Below are positions 45,625 through 54,027 of a DNA stretch of 64,000 nucleotides, piece after piece. Source of the stretch: Segatella paludivivens DSM 17968 = JCM 13650 (GTDB lineage: Bacteria > Bacteroidota > Bacteroidia > Bacteroidales > Bacteroidaceae); NCBI RefSeq assembly GCF_000373185.1, contig NZ_KB890671.1, positions 1-64,000 of the forward strand, given 5' to 3'. Below the pieces are notes generated by a model. That model was given only the letters and a program-made list of their open reading frames with translations. It was not told the origin of the DNA and searched no databases. Positions within the stretch are counted from its first letter, which is position 1. Each line of letters starts with the position of its first letter. The position numbers and the translations under genes are program-made.

Positions 45625-46752
45625 ATGAAAAAGTATTTTAAGTTTATTGTCGCAGGCATTATTGCTTTGCTTTTTATAGGAACATTTGTTTTCCTTTGGG
45701 CTAAGTCACGTCCACAGGCTGTGGAATATGACGAGTTTACCCCTACCGTGAGAGATATCAGAAAGACAACTGTCGTTACTGGAAAGATTGAACCAAGAAA
45801 CGAGGTCAATGTAAAACCACAGATTAGTGGTATCATTACCCAGTTGATGAAGGAAGCTGGTCAGACAGTACAGGCTGGCGAGATAATTGCTAAAATAAAA
45901 GTAATTCCTGACATGGGGCAACTCAGTAGTGCGCAAGCTCGCGTCCGTCTTGCTGGTGTAAATATAAAGCAAACAAAGATTGATTATCTGCGTGAGAAGG
46001 CACTCTTTGATAAGGGACTCGTAAGCGCAGACGAATATGATAAGATTCGCCAATCTTATCGTCAGTCACAAGAGGAAGTAAGAGCTTCATCTGATAATTT
46101 GGAAGTTGTTCGTGACGGTGTTTCTCGTAGTAATGCCAACACGAGTTCAACGCTCATACGCTCAACAATCAGTGGACTTGTGCTTAATGTTCCAGTAAAA
46201 GTAGGAAATACTGTTATCTTGAGTAATACTTTTAATGACGGAACAACTATTGCAACTGTTGCTAACATGAACGATCTTATTTTCCGTGGAAATATTGACG
46301 AAACTGAAGTAGGAAGTCTTGTCACAGGAATGCCAATGAAGATTACTATTGGTGCTTTGCAGGATGAAAAGCTTGAAGCCAGTCTTGAATATATTTCTCC
46401 TAAGGCTGTTGAAAGCAATGGTGCTAACCAGTTTGAATTAAAGGCTGCTGTAAGAGGTGTCGATGGTAATAGAATTCGTTCAGGTTACAGTGCCAATGCT
46501 GAGATTGTACTTGCTCAGGCAAACCATGTATTGTCTGTTCCTGAGAGTGCTATCGAGTTTAAAGGCAACGCTACATATGTTTATGTCGTTAAAGTAAAAG
46601 GCAAGGACAAAACTTATGAGCGCCGTCGTGTTGTTACTGGTCTTAGTGATGGCATAAATATTGAAATAAAGAGTGGCATCACGCTGAAGGATAAAATACG
46701 TGGTCCAAAAAAAGTAGCTGATACTCCTGAAGAATCAGAGAATAAAGACTAG
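45625..46752 (+). CDS. Periplasmic adaptor of a MacAB-like efflux system
   Basis: The 375-residue membrane-fusion protein has an N-terminal membrane anchor (FIVAGIIALLFIGTFVFLW), a biotinyl-lipoyl-like domain (NVKPQISGIITQLMKEAGQTV), an alpha hairpin (ALFDKGLVSADEYDKIRQSYRQ region), and beta-barrel domains. It belongs to the RND/MacA adaptor family and should link the permeases to an outer-membrane channel, which is not in this window. It is last in the operon, followed by a terminator. A Lys/Asp/Glu-rich tail ends the protein. Confidence 0.9.
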   Translation: MKKYFKFIVAGIIALLFIGTFVFLWAKSRPQAVEYDEFTPTVRDIRKTTVVTGKIEPRNEVNVKPQISGIITQLMKEAGQTVQAGEIIAKIKVIPDMGQLSSAQARVRLAGVNIKQTKIDYLREKALFDKGLVSADEYDKIRQSYRQSQEEVRASSDNLEVVRDGVSRSNANTSSTLIRSTISGLVLNVPVKVGNTVILSNTFNDGTTIATVANMNDLIFRGNIDETEVGSLVTGMPMKITIGALQDEKLEASLEYISPKAVESNGANQFELKAAVRGVDGNRIRSGYSANAEIVLAQANHVLSVPESAIEFKGNATYVYVVKVKGKDKTYERRRVVTGLSDGINIEIKSGITLKDKIRGPKKVADTPEESENKD

Positions 46753-46773
46753 ACAATAAAGTCATAAATATAT

Positions 46774-46812
46774 AAATTCTTGTAAATTCTTAAAGAGTTT
46801 ACAAGAATTTTT
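46774..46812 (+). terminator. Terminator after the MacAB-like operon
   Basis: AAATTCTTGTAAA and TTTACAAGAATTT form a 13-base stem with an 11-base loop, then a T-run. Confidence 0.88.
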
Positions 46813-46851
46813 ATTTTAGTCACATTTGATTATATAATACAGTTCATCTCT

Positions 46852-46917
46852 GTATTTCTACTCATTCACATAGATTTGTCCCCCAGCACTTTTGGTTCTT
46901 CGTCAATTTAGGGGGGA
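46852..46917 (+). repeat. 66-base inverted repeat, left copy
   Basis: The reverse complement matches 47674-47739 at 64 of 66 positions (mismatches correspond to the single differences in GGGGG/GGGAG and ATGAG/ATGCG). Similarity stops abruptly at both ends. It includes GGTTCTTCGTCAATTT followed by GGGGGG, resembling in style the ends of some insertion sequences. Confidence 0.92.
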
Positions 46918-47156
46918 GTGACGATAAAATCGTAATCATACTAATATTTCGCGATTTTTTGCAAAATATACAGATATATACAGACACTTTTTCGCTTATG
47001 ATGGTCTTTACTCGTCATTATGTGCGCTATACTTCGCTATATATTTAGTTTTTATCTTAGAACCCAACTTTAAATATAGTGGTAATTGCCATCAATCTTA
47101 TTTTTGTAGTCTTCTTGATTATCGTTCGTTTACCTGCGCTATGTAATGTGTTTTTT

Positions 47157-47297
47157 CACGTTGGGTAATTTAATTACCCAACGTGTGTAATCGTGTTACT
47201 CACGTTGTGTAACACGATTGCCTACGTTGTGTAATAGGATTACACACATGCTGATGTAATCTGATTACACATATGCTAATGTAATCGAATTACACAA
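47157..47297. repeat. Tandem array of different palindromes
   Basis: At 47157-47185 CACGTTGGGTAATT and AATTACCCAACGTG form a perfect 14-base inverted repeat around one T. Then follow AATCGTGTTAC paired with GTAACACGATT, TGTGTAATAGGATTACACA, TGTAATCTGATTACACA and TGTAATCGAATTACACA, spaced about 24-26 bases apart with ACGTTGT- or ATGCTGATG-like linkers. Arm sequences drift from unit to unit while pairing is kept, so structure rather than sequence appears conserved. Confidence 0.8.
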
Positions 47298-47467
47298 AAT
47301 CTGCGAAAATTTAGGTAATAGTTACTGCACTCGGTTTCAATATATATTTCCATACTTCAAGTTCATTCTATCATATCTATATGTGTATGGAGTTGCTTTT
47401 TGTGAATTATCTATGCTGTTCATAAAGCTAGTAATGCTGTTCAATAACACTCCATCATCATAAAAAT

Positions 47468-47636
47468 GCATTATGTAAATAGCATAATTTGCAAAAAAAC
47501 GCAAAAAACAGGTGCGCTTTAGGGTTTAATGTCACTTTTATGCCGATAATGTCACTTAATGTTACTCGCTTAGCCCTTATAAATAAAGGGTTTGTGACAT
47601 TATGACATTAGTGGCATTAAAAAAACTTTTTCTAGT
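47468..47636. repeat. Dispersed non-coding repeat, copy B
   Basis: This block is the reverse complement of 21655-21818 at roughly 80 percent identity by eye, with a few short insertions or deletions, including the blocks TAATGTCACTTTTAT, CCGATAATGTCACTTAAT and AAAAAAACTTTTTCTAGTAG. It sits inside the inverted-repeat-bounded element, 37 bases before the right inverted repeat. Confidence 0.75.
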
Positions 47637-47673
47637 AGAGCTGTCTTTAACCGGAATAGGTTTATTGAGGATA

Positions 47674-47739
47674 TCCCCCCTAAATTGACGAAGAACCAAA
47701 AGTGCTGGGAGACAAATCTATGTGAATGCGTAGAAATAC
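47674..47739 (-). repeat. 66-base inverted repeat, right copy
   Basis: See the left copy; 64 of 66 positions match in reverse complement, separated by 756 bases. Confidence 0.92.
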
Positions 47740-47823
47740 TGAAATAAACTTTATAAAATTATTATTTTATTTTTAATAAGAATCATTATTTTGTCATAAA
47801 TGAAGAAAAACGCGAAAAGTTTG

Positions 47824-47852
47824 TTGCATTTTTAAAAAAATTGTTATCTTTG
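47824..47852 (+). promoter_or_regulatory. Predicted promoter of the first GH28-like gene
   Basis: TTG at 47824-47826 and TATCTTTG at 47845-47852 (18-base spacer); the ATG is 25 bases downstream. The box covers the alternative TTG start at 47841. Confidence 0.7.
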
Positions 47853-47876
47853 CCACGAAACTTTCAACATTTGTCC

Positions 47877-49214
47877 ATGATTCGCATTACGAGGAAAACA
47901 TTTTTACTAACTACCATATTCCTTGTCTTGACACTTTTCGTCAAGGCGGAGAGTGTTTATAACGTAATGTCTTATGGTGCAAAAGGTAATGGTGTTGCCG
48001 ATGATGCTTCTTCAATACAAAAAGCAATAGATAAATGTGAGCAAAGTGGTGGTGGAATTGTTTTGTTCCCATCTAATCATGTTTTTATTTCAGGTCCATT
48101 ACAGTTGAAGTCAAATGTAGAACTTCATCTCGAAACAACTGCTACACTGAAGGCCAATCCTGACGAGACGGTTTATCACATTAGCGCATTTGGAAAGAAC
48201 CAAGGTGAGGGCATGTTGTGGATATGGGCAAACAATGCTGATAATATTTCTATCACAGGAAAAGGATGTATCCATGGAAACGGAATAAGTTTTATGGGTA
48301 AGGACCTTAATGATAGTTATGAATTAAAGCCAGTGACAACTTTTGATCCGCGTCCCCATGTTCTTAGTCTTACAGATGTTCGCAATCTCACTATAAAGGA
48401 TGTTACAATACGTGAAGGCGCATATTGGACAGTGCATCTTATAGGATGTGACGGTGCTGTGATTGATGGAATAAACCTGCTTAACAACTTGAAAATCCGT
48501 AATGGCGACGGAATAGATATAGACCATAGTAAGAACATTCGCATTGCTAATTGCCACATCACAAGCGGTGATGATGCAATTTGTCTGAAGAATAGACGTG
48601 AATTTCAGCAATATGGTTCATGCCATGATATCGTGATTACCAACTGCGTAATGGCAAGTCGCAGCTGCACTGTTAAGATTGGATCTGAAAATATGGATTC
48701 CATTTACAATGTCACAGTTGATAATTGTATAATTAAAGGCAGCAATCGTGGACTTGGAATACAGAATCGTGACGAAGGAACAGTTACAAATGTGATGTTC
48801 TCTAATATCATCTTAGACTGTAGGTTGTGGAGTGACGTTTGGTGGGGAAAGGCTGAACCTATCTATGTTACGAGCTATCCACGTGCCAACGGCAATAATA
48901 AGGACGCTAACTGGCGATTCCCGAAGGGACAGACAGAGGGTCACTCTGGAGAAGTGAGCAATATTTACTTTAATAATATTGTTGCAACATCAGAGAATGG
49001 ATGTTTCATTGGTGGAGACACAAAAGACAAGGTCAACAACATTCACTTTAATAATGTAGTACTGAAAAAAACAAGACAAACAAAATATGACACGGGCATT
49101 TATGATAAGCGCCCATGCCGTGGAGATGGCTATATATATAATAATCTGGATGCTATAGTGACCGAGAACGTTGCGACTTTGGATACAACAGGCGTGAAAG
49201 CCTATGGATTCTAA
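47877..49214 (+). CDS. GH28-like parallel beta-helix glycosidase
   Basis: The 445-residue exported protein has a signal peptide (residues about 7-23) and a pectate-lyase-like N-terminus VMSYGAKGNGVADDASSIQKA. GH28-type acidic motifs are present: NGDGIDID at 209-216 and GDDAICLK at 231-238. The canonical GHG and RIK motifs are not: the corresponding positions read SCTVKIGSE (263-271) and RGLGIQ (291-296). It is therefore family-related, but polygalacturonase activity should not be assumed. It lies just before SusC/SusD, with its own promoter, so its substrate should be an exported glycan. Confidence 0.75.
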   Translation: MIRITRKTFLLTTIFLVLTLFVKAESVYNVMSYGAKGNGVADDASSIQKAIDKCEQSGGGIVLFPSNHVFISGPLQLKSNVELHLETTATLKANPDETVYHISAFGKNQGEGMLWIWANNADNISITGKGCIHGNGISFMGKDLNDSYELKPVTTFDPRPHVLSLTDVRNLTIKDVTIREGAYWTVHLIGCDGAVIDGINLLNNLKIRNGDGIDIDHSKNIRIANCHITSGDDAICLKNRREFQQYGSCHDIVITNCVMASRSCTVKIGSENMDSIYNVTVDNCIIKGSNRGLGIQNRDEGTVTNVMFSNIILDCRLWSDVWWGKAEPIYVTSYPRANGNNKDANWRFPKGQTEGHSGEVSNIYFNNIVATSENGCFIGGDTKDKVNNIHFNNVVLKKTRQTKYDTGIYDKRPCRGDGYIYNNLDAIVTENVATLDTTGVKAYGF

Positions 49215-49277
49215 TTTTTGTGGCGTTTCTTAATCTAATAGAAATATAAAATTAAGATTGCTGTAATATAACAGTGA

Positions 49278-49285
49278 TACTTTTG
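49278..49285 (+). promoter_or_regulatory. Possible susC-like gene -7 element
   Basis: TACTTTTG matches TAnnTTTG 38 bases before the ATG; a TTG at 49258-49260 is a weak -33 element. Confidence 0.45.
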
Positions 49286-49322
49286 CTCCTAAAATGATAC
49301 AATAACTTTTTAACAGACAATT

Positions 49323-52322
49323 ATGCGTAGAGTACAAAATCAAATCCGGAGAAACTGTAAGCGAGTCATCGCTTCAGCTTTGCTTCTATTCTTAAGTACA
49401 ATAGCATTTGCACAAAGTAAAATCACGGGTACCGTAAAGGATGCCAGTGGTGAACCACTTATTGGTGTAAGTGTTGTTGAAGTCGGAACAACAAATGGAA
49501 CTGTTACCGACATTGACGGTAACTATGTGTTGAATGTAAAGCCTGGAGCAAAGCTCAGGGTTTCTTATGTTGGATTTAATCCACAGGAAATAAAAGCTGG
49601 CAATAATAATCAGATTATATTAAAAGAAGACAATAAAACTCTTAATGAGGTGGTTGTCGTAGGTTACGGTACAATGCGCCGTAAGGATGTAACAAGTTCT
49701 ATCACTACAGTTAAGTCAGAAGATTTGAATGTCGGAGTTTTCTCTGATGCAGCAAGTATGTTGCAAGGAAAGGTCGCTGGTTTGGTGGTAACATCAAGTG
49801 GTGACCCTAACGGTTCTCCTAGTATAACTCTTCGTGGTGCATCTTCATTACGTACAGGAGATGCTATGCAGCCATACTATGTAATTGATGGTATTCCTGG
49901 TGTAGACATCTCTATGGTTGCTCCTGATGATATTGAGAGCATAGACGTACTTCGTGATGCTACAGCTACAGCTATCTATGGTTCAAAGGCAGCCAACGGC
50001 GTTATAATTATTACGACCAAGAGTGGTAAGAATGGTAAAGACCGTACAAGCGTAACATATTCTGGTTATGTAGCTTTTGACAATGCATTGAAGACATTGG
50101 ATATGGCTTCTGCTGATGACATTCGTAATTATGTAACAGCCAATAAATTGGATTATGCCTATGATGGTAAATCAAGTACAGACTGGCAAAAGCAAGTTCT
50201 TCGTACTGGCGTAAGCCATAATCATAATTTGTCTATTAATGGAGGTTCAAACAAGACTACTTATGTAGCTAGTGTAAACTTCGCTAATCGTGAGGGTGTT
50301 GTAGAGGGGTCAGGCATGAATCGTTTGAACGTTCGTTCTTTGATTACAACAAAAGTTCTTAAAGATCGTTTGGAACTTTCTGCAGGTGTAAATTCACTAT
50401 ACGCAAAACATAAGGGTGTAGCCAATGGATGGGATGGTGAGTCTGTCCTTGATGCGATGAACTATTATAATCCAACATTGCCAGTTAAAAATACTGATGG
50501 TACATGGTCTGATGGTTCTGGTTCACAAAACTATAATCCACTTTCTTTGATTAATGAGGATACTTCTGAGACAATGTACAAACGTATGCAGTTTATCGGT
50601 AAAGCAAGTCTTAAGATTATGGATGGCTTTGTTTGGAATATGAACTATTCTTATGATAATATGCAGAGTACATATAGTTCTTATGATTCTCATAATTCTC
50701 AGCTTCCTGGATTGAAAGATTACAATGGTCGTGCAACTCGTAATACATATTTTAATAATTCGCAGACTTTTGAAACTTTTGGAAACTATGATAAGACTTT
50801 CAATAAAGTTCACAAATTATCATTGATGGCGGGTTATTCTTGGGAAGAAAAAAATAATAATGACGGTTTCGGTCTAACAGTTCATAACTTCTTTGATGAT
50901 ATTTTGAAGTGGAATAATCTTACTTACGCTGGTGCTATTGACGGAATGCCTGCTATTCAAAGTGGAACAAAAGAAACTATTCGTAATATTTCTTTCTATG
51001 GCCGTTTGAGTTATTCTTATAATAGCAAATATATGCTACAGGCTACTATCCGTCGTGATGGTTCTTCAGTATTTGGTAGTGGTCACCAATGGGGAACATT
51101 CCCTTCAGTAAGTGCTGCTTGGAATATTACAGAGGAATCATTCATGAAAAATCAAAACGTATTTTCTAACTTGAAACTTCGTGTTGGTTATGGTGTCAGT
51201 GGTAACGCACTTGGATTTGGTGCTTATTCTGCAGTAAGTACTTATGGTTCATCAGGTTCTTATTTTACATATAATGGAAATAGCTATGTAACTCTAGGTG
51301 CAACAAAGTTGGCTAATCCAGATTTGAAATGGGAGACAACAGGCATGTTGAATATTGGCTTAGACTATGCTTTGGCTGGTGGTCGTATCAATGGATCTAT
51401 TGAATTCTATAATAAGAAAACAAAAGATTTGATTTGGGATTATCCAGTTTCTCCTTATATCTATCCATTTAATCAAATTGCTGCAAATGTTGGTGAAATA
51501 ACAAATAGAGGTGTTGAATTCTCATTGAATGCAACAGCAATAAAGACTAAGAGCTTCACTTGGAATACAACTCTTAACTTGTCACATAATGTGAATAAGG
51601 TAAATAAGTTGTCTAATGATTCTTATGAGACATCTACATTTGCACAGGGCGATCCTCGTGTAGCAGGCGTTTCTGCGAATGGTTTTACTCAGCGTATTAT
51701 GGAAGGCGAACCTCTTGGTACATTCTATACTTATGAGTTTGCTGGTTATGATGCTAATGGCAAGTCAACATATTATGTGCATGATGAAACAACAGGTAAG
51801 CGTACTGGTGAAGTAACAAATTCTCCAGCATACAAGGATCGTACTATTACAGGTTGTGCACAGCCTAAATTGAATCTTGGTTTGAACAATACATTTAATT
51901 ACAAGAATTGGAATGCCGACATGTTCTTCACGGGCGTATTCGGTAATAAAATTTATAATGGTACACGTGCTCATTACACAGCTCCAGACTTCTTCTCTGG
52001 TGGCAAGAATGTCTTGAAGGAATATGTTACCTCTCGTCCTGTTACTGATAACCTTTCAAATATTCCATCTGATCGCTACATTGAAAATGGAAGTTATCTT
52101 CGCTTGCAAAGTCTTTCAATTGGTTACACATTCCGTAAGTTTAATGATTGGATTCAATCAGCACAGGTTTATGTAACTTGCAATAATGTATTTACCATTA
52201 CAAGTTATAAGGGCCTTGATCCAGAAGTTAATTTGGGTGGAATTGATCCAGGTGTAGATTATCGTTGGAACAATTATCCTCACACACGTACATTCTTGAT
52301 TGGTATGAAAGTCAATTTCTAA
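49323..52322 (+). CDS. SusC-like TonB-dependent outer-membrane transporter
   Basis: The 999-residue protein imports oligosaccharides across the outer membrane with its SusD partner. After a signal peptide (about residues 12-31) comes a carboxypeptidase-like regulatory domain (KITGTVKDASGEPLIGVSV to VLNV, about 35-80), then the SusC plug (EVVVVGYGTMRRKDVT, ASMLQGKVAGLVV, LRGASSL, VLRDATATAIYGSKAANGVIIITTKSG) and a 22-strand barrel ending GMKVNF. No STN domain is present, so it is not an anti-sigma signalling form. SusD follows 18 bases later. Confidence 0.96.
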   Translation: MRRVQNQIRRNCKRVIASALLLFLSTIAFAQSKITGTVKDASGEPLIGVSVVEVGTTNGTVTDIDGNYVLNVKPGAKLRVSYVGFNPQEIKAGNNNQIILKEDNKTLNEVVVVGYGTMRRKDVTSSITTVKSEDLNVGVFSDAASMLQGKVAGLVVTSSGDPNGSPSITLRGASSLRTGDAMQPYYVIDGIPGVDISMVAPDDIESIDVLRDATATAIYGSKAANGVIIITTKSGKNGKDRTSVTYSGYVAFDNALKTLDMASADDIRNYVTANKLDYAYDGKSSTDWQKQVLRTGVSHNHNLSINGGSNKTTYVASVNFANREGVVEGSGMNRLNVRSLITTKVLKDRLELSAGVNSLYAKHKGVANGWDGESVLDAMNYYNPTLPVKNTDGTWSDGSGSQNYNPLSLINEDTSETMYKRMQFIGKASLKIMDGFVWNMNYSYDNMQSTYSSYDSHNSQLPGLKDYNGRATRNTYFNNSQTFETFGNYDKTFNKVHKLSLMAGYSWEEKNNNDGFGLTVHNFFDDILKWNNLTYAGAIDGMPAIQSGTKETIRNISFYGRLSYSYNSKYMLQATIRRDGSSVFGSGHQWGTFPSVSAAWNITEESFMKNQNVFSNLKLRVGYGVSGNALGFGAYSAVSTYGSSGSYFTYNGNSYVTLGATKLANPDLKWETTGMLNIGLDYALAGGRINGSIEFYNKKTKDLIWDYPVSPYIYPFNQIAANVGEITNRGVEFSLNATAIKTKSFTWNTTLNLSHNVNKVNKLSNDSYETSTFAQGDPRVAGVSANGFTQRIMEGEPLGTFYTYEFAGYDANGKSTYYVHDETTGKRTGEVTNSPAYKDRTITGCAQPKLNLGLNNTFNYKNWNADMFFTGVFGNKIYNGTRAHYTAPDFFSGGKNVLKEYVTSRPVTDNLSNIPSDRYIENGSYLRLQSLSIGYTFRKFNDWIQSAQVYVTCNNVFTITSYKGLDPEVNLGGIDPGVDYRWNNYPHTRTFLIGMKVNF

Positions 52323-52340
52323 TTATAAAGAGAAAATAAT

Positions 52341-53948
52341 ATGAATACAAATATAAAATTATTATTTGCAACTGGCATCCTGACTCTTGCTGTTGGTTGT
52401 ACCGACTTAGATGTTCCAGTAGCGTCTCAATATACAACATATCCAAGTAGTGAAATCGCTATTCAGGCTAAACTGGCCAACATATATTTCAAAATGAAAG
52501 ATTGCTTTGGTCGTCGATATATGGAGGCACAGGCTCTTTCTAGTGATGAAGAAACCGCTGTTGCATATAATGGTGGTTGGTTAGATGCTTATGCTTATGC
52601 TCATCCTAGTCTTCATGACTACACATACGAAGACGCTACTTTAGACTGGATGAATAATCTTGGAACAGGAACAGTAACTGCAAATGAAGTTATCAATAGT
52701 GATGCTGATGTTAAGTATGTTGCTCCAGCTCGTGCTATGCGTGCTTTCTTTGAGTTCATCATGATGGATTCTTGGGGTGATGCCCCTATCATTGATAATA
52801 CAGTAAAAGGTATTGATATTCGAGATCGTCAGCCTCGCGCAGATGTTGCAAGATATATAGAAAAAGAGCTTCTTGCAATAATTCCAGACCTTCCAACAGA
52901 TGTTAATGGAGATAATTATGGAAAGCCTTCAAAATATATGGCTGAGGCTCTGCTTGCCAAGTTGTATATCAACTGGCCTGTTTATACTGCTGCATCTGTA
53001 GATCAATATGATGCTGCAACAGCAAAGAATGAGAAGCTTGATGACTGTATCAAGATTTGTGATGATATCATTAAATCAGGTAAGTTTAATCTTGGTTCAA
53101 TGGCTTATCGCTTTAAGTTTGGTCCAAACAACTCTAGTTTGAAGGTTGAGGACTTCATTTATGTGATGCCTTATGATACCTATACAGCAACTGGTATGCA
53201 ATATGGTCGTGCACATTCTTATAAGGATGTGAAGAGCATGAATCCTAGTTACTATGGTATGAACCTTTCAAACTCTGGTGGTGGTTACATGACAGTTACT
53301 CCAGAATTCGCAAGTTTGTTTAATCTACCTGGTGATGAACGTAATAATTGTATCATCGGTGACACGGTTCATGTATATGATCCTACAACTCTTTTGCCAA
53401 CAAGTAAAGTTGCTCTTGACCAAACCGGTAAACCTTTGGTGCTTACAAAGAGTATTACTTTGATAAAGCAAGATGAAACTCTTGATGTTGGTGATAATTT
53501 AACAGGATGGCGTCAAGGTTATCGTCCAATAAAATTCTTTGTAACGAATGATGATTTCAAAAATGGACGTAACCAGTCTAATGACTTGCCAATATTCCGT
53601 TACGCTGATATTTTGTTAGAAAAGGCTGAGGCAATCACACGTGGCGGAACTGCTACAAATGGCGAGACAGCTCAGAGCTTGTTCAATCAGATTCGTTCTT
53701 ATGTAAAGGCCCCAACAATAGATCATAATCCAACTCTTCAGGAAATTTATGAGGAGCGTGGACGTGAGTTCTTTGATGAAAACTGGCGTCGTAATGATAT
53801 GATTCGTTTCGGTCATTTTGAAGATGAGTATTTCCCTCATTATAAGGGATTCCCAGGTGCAAACTTTGATAAGACTCGTCGAATCTTCCCAATACATAAG
53901 CAAGATCTTGATGTGAATCCAAGATGGAAACAGAACCCAGGTTATTAA
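52341..53948 (+). CDS. SusD-like glycan-binding lipoprotein
   Basis: The 535-residue surface lipoprotein has a lipobox ending LAVGC (Cys20) and the RagB/SusD fold: an N-terminal helical TPR-like half (AIQAKLANIYFKM, AMRAFFEFIMMDSWGDAP) and the C-terminal FRYADILLEKAEAITRGG and EERGREFFDENWRRNDMIRFG, then FPIHKQDLDVNPRWKQNPGY. It caps the SusC channel and binds the glycan. A hairpin after the gene may lower transcription of the downstream enzymes. Confidence 0.96.
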   Translation: MNTNIKLLFATGILTLAVGCTDLDVPVASQYTTYPSSEIAIQAKLANIYFKMKDCFGRRYMEAQALSSDEETAVAYNGGWLDAYAYAHPSLHDYTYEDATLDWMNNLGTGTVTANEVINSDADVKYVAPARAMRAFFEFIMMDSWGDAPIIDNTVKGIDIRDRQPRADVARYIEKELLAIIPDLPTDVNGDNYGKPSKYMAEALLAKLYINWPVYTAASVDQYDAATAKNEKLDDCIKICDDIIKSGKFNLGSMAYRFKFGPNNSSLKVEDFIYVMPYDTYTATGMQYGRAHSYKDVKSMNPSYYGMNLSNSGGGYMTVTPEFASLFNLPGDERNNCIIGDTVHVYDPTTLLPTSKVALDQTGKPLVLTKSITLIKQDETLDVGDNLTGWRQGYRPIKFFVTNDDFKNGRNQSNDLPIFRYADILLEKAEAITRGGTATNGETAQSLFNQIRSYVKAPTIDHNPTLQEIYEERGREFFDENWRRNDMIRFGHFEDEYFPHYKGFPGANFDKTRRIFPIHKQDLDVNPRWKQNPGY

Positions 53949-53966
53949 ACCTTACATAAAAGATTG

Positions 53967-53994
53967 ATAGGGGTAGAAAAAATCTGCCCCTATT
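53967..53994 (+). terminator. Hairpin after the SusD-like gene
   Basis: ATAGGGGTAGA pairs with TCTGCCCCTAT (one G-T pair), followed by a modest T-rich stretch. It may be a partial terminator reducing enzyme expression relative to SusCD. Confidence 0.6.
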
Positions 53995-54027
53995 ATTTAT
54001 TTAGAAAATACTATTAATGCTATATTT

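Larger units (their letters stand above)
46852..47739. mobile_element. Inverted-repeat-bounded non-coding element
   Basis: 888 bases are framed by 66-base inverted repeats and contain no supported gene. Inside are an array of palindromes (47157-47297) and, inverted relative to copy A, the dispersed repeat (47468-47636). No transposase remnant is readable in any frame, and no short direct duplication is evident beside the outer ends. A MITE-like element, a decayed insertion sequence, or a recombination or regulatory locus are all possible; classification as mobile is an inference. Confidence 0.4.

Noticed and set aside
47157-47297. CRISPR array
   Set aside because: The units are palindromes with differing arm sequences, there are no constant repeats separating unique spacers, and no cas genes are present.
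46918-47673. Hidden transposase inside the inverted-repeat element
   Set aside because: No frame of useful length or recognisable DDE/HTH motif could be read on either strand.
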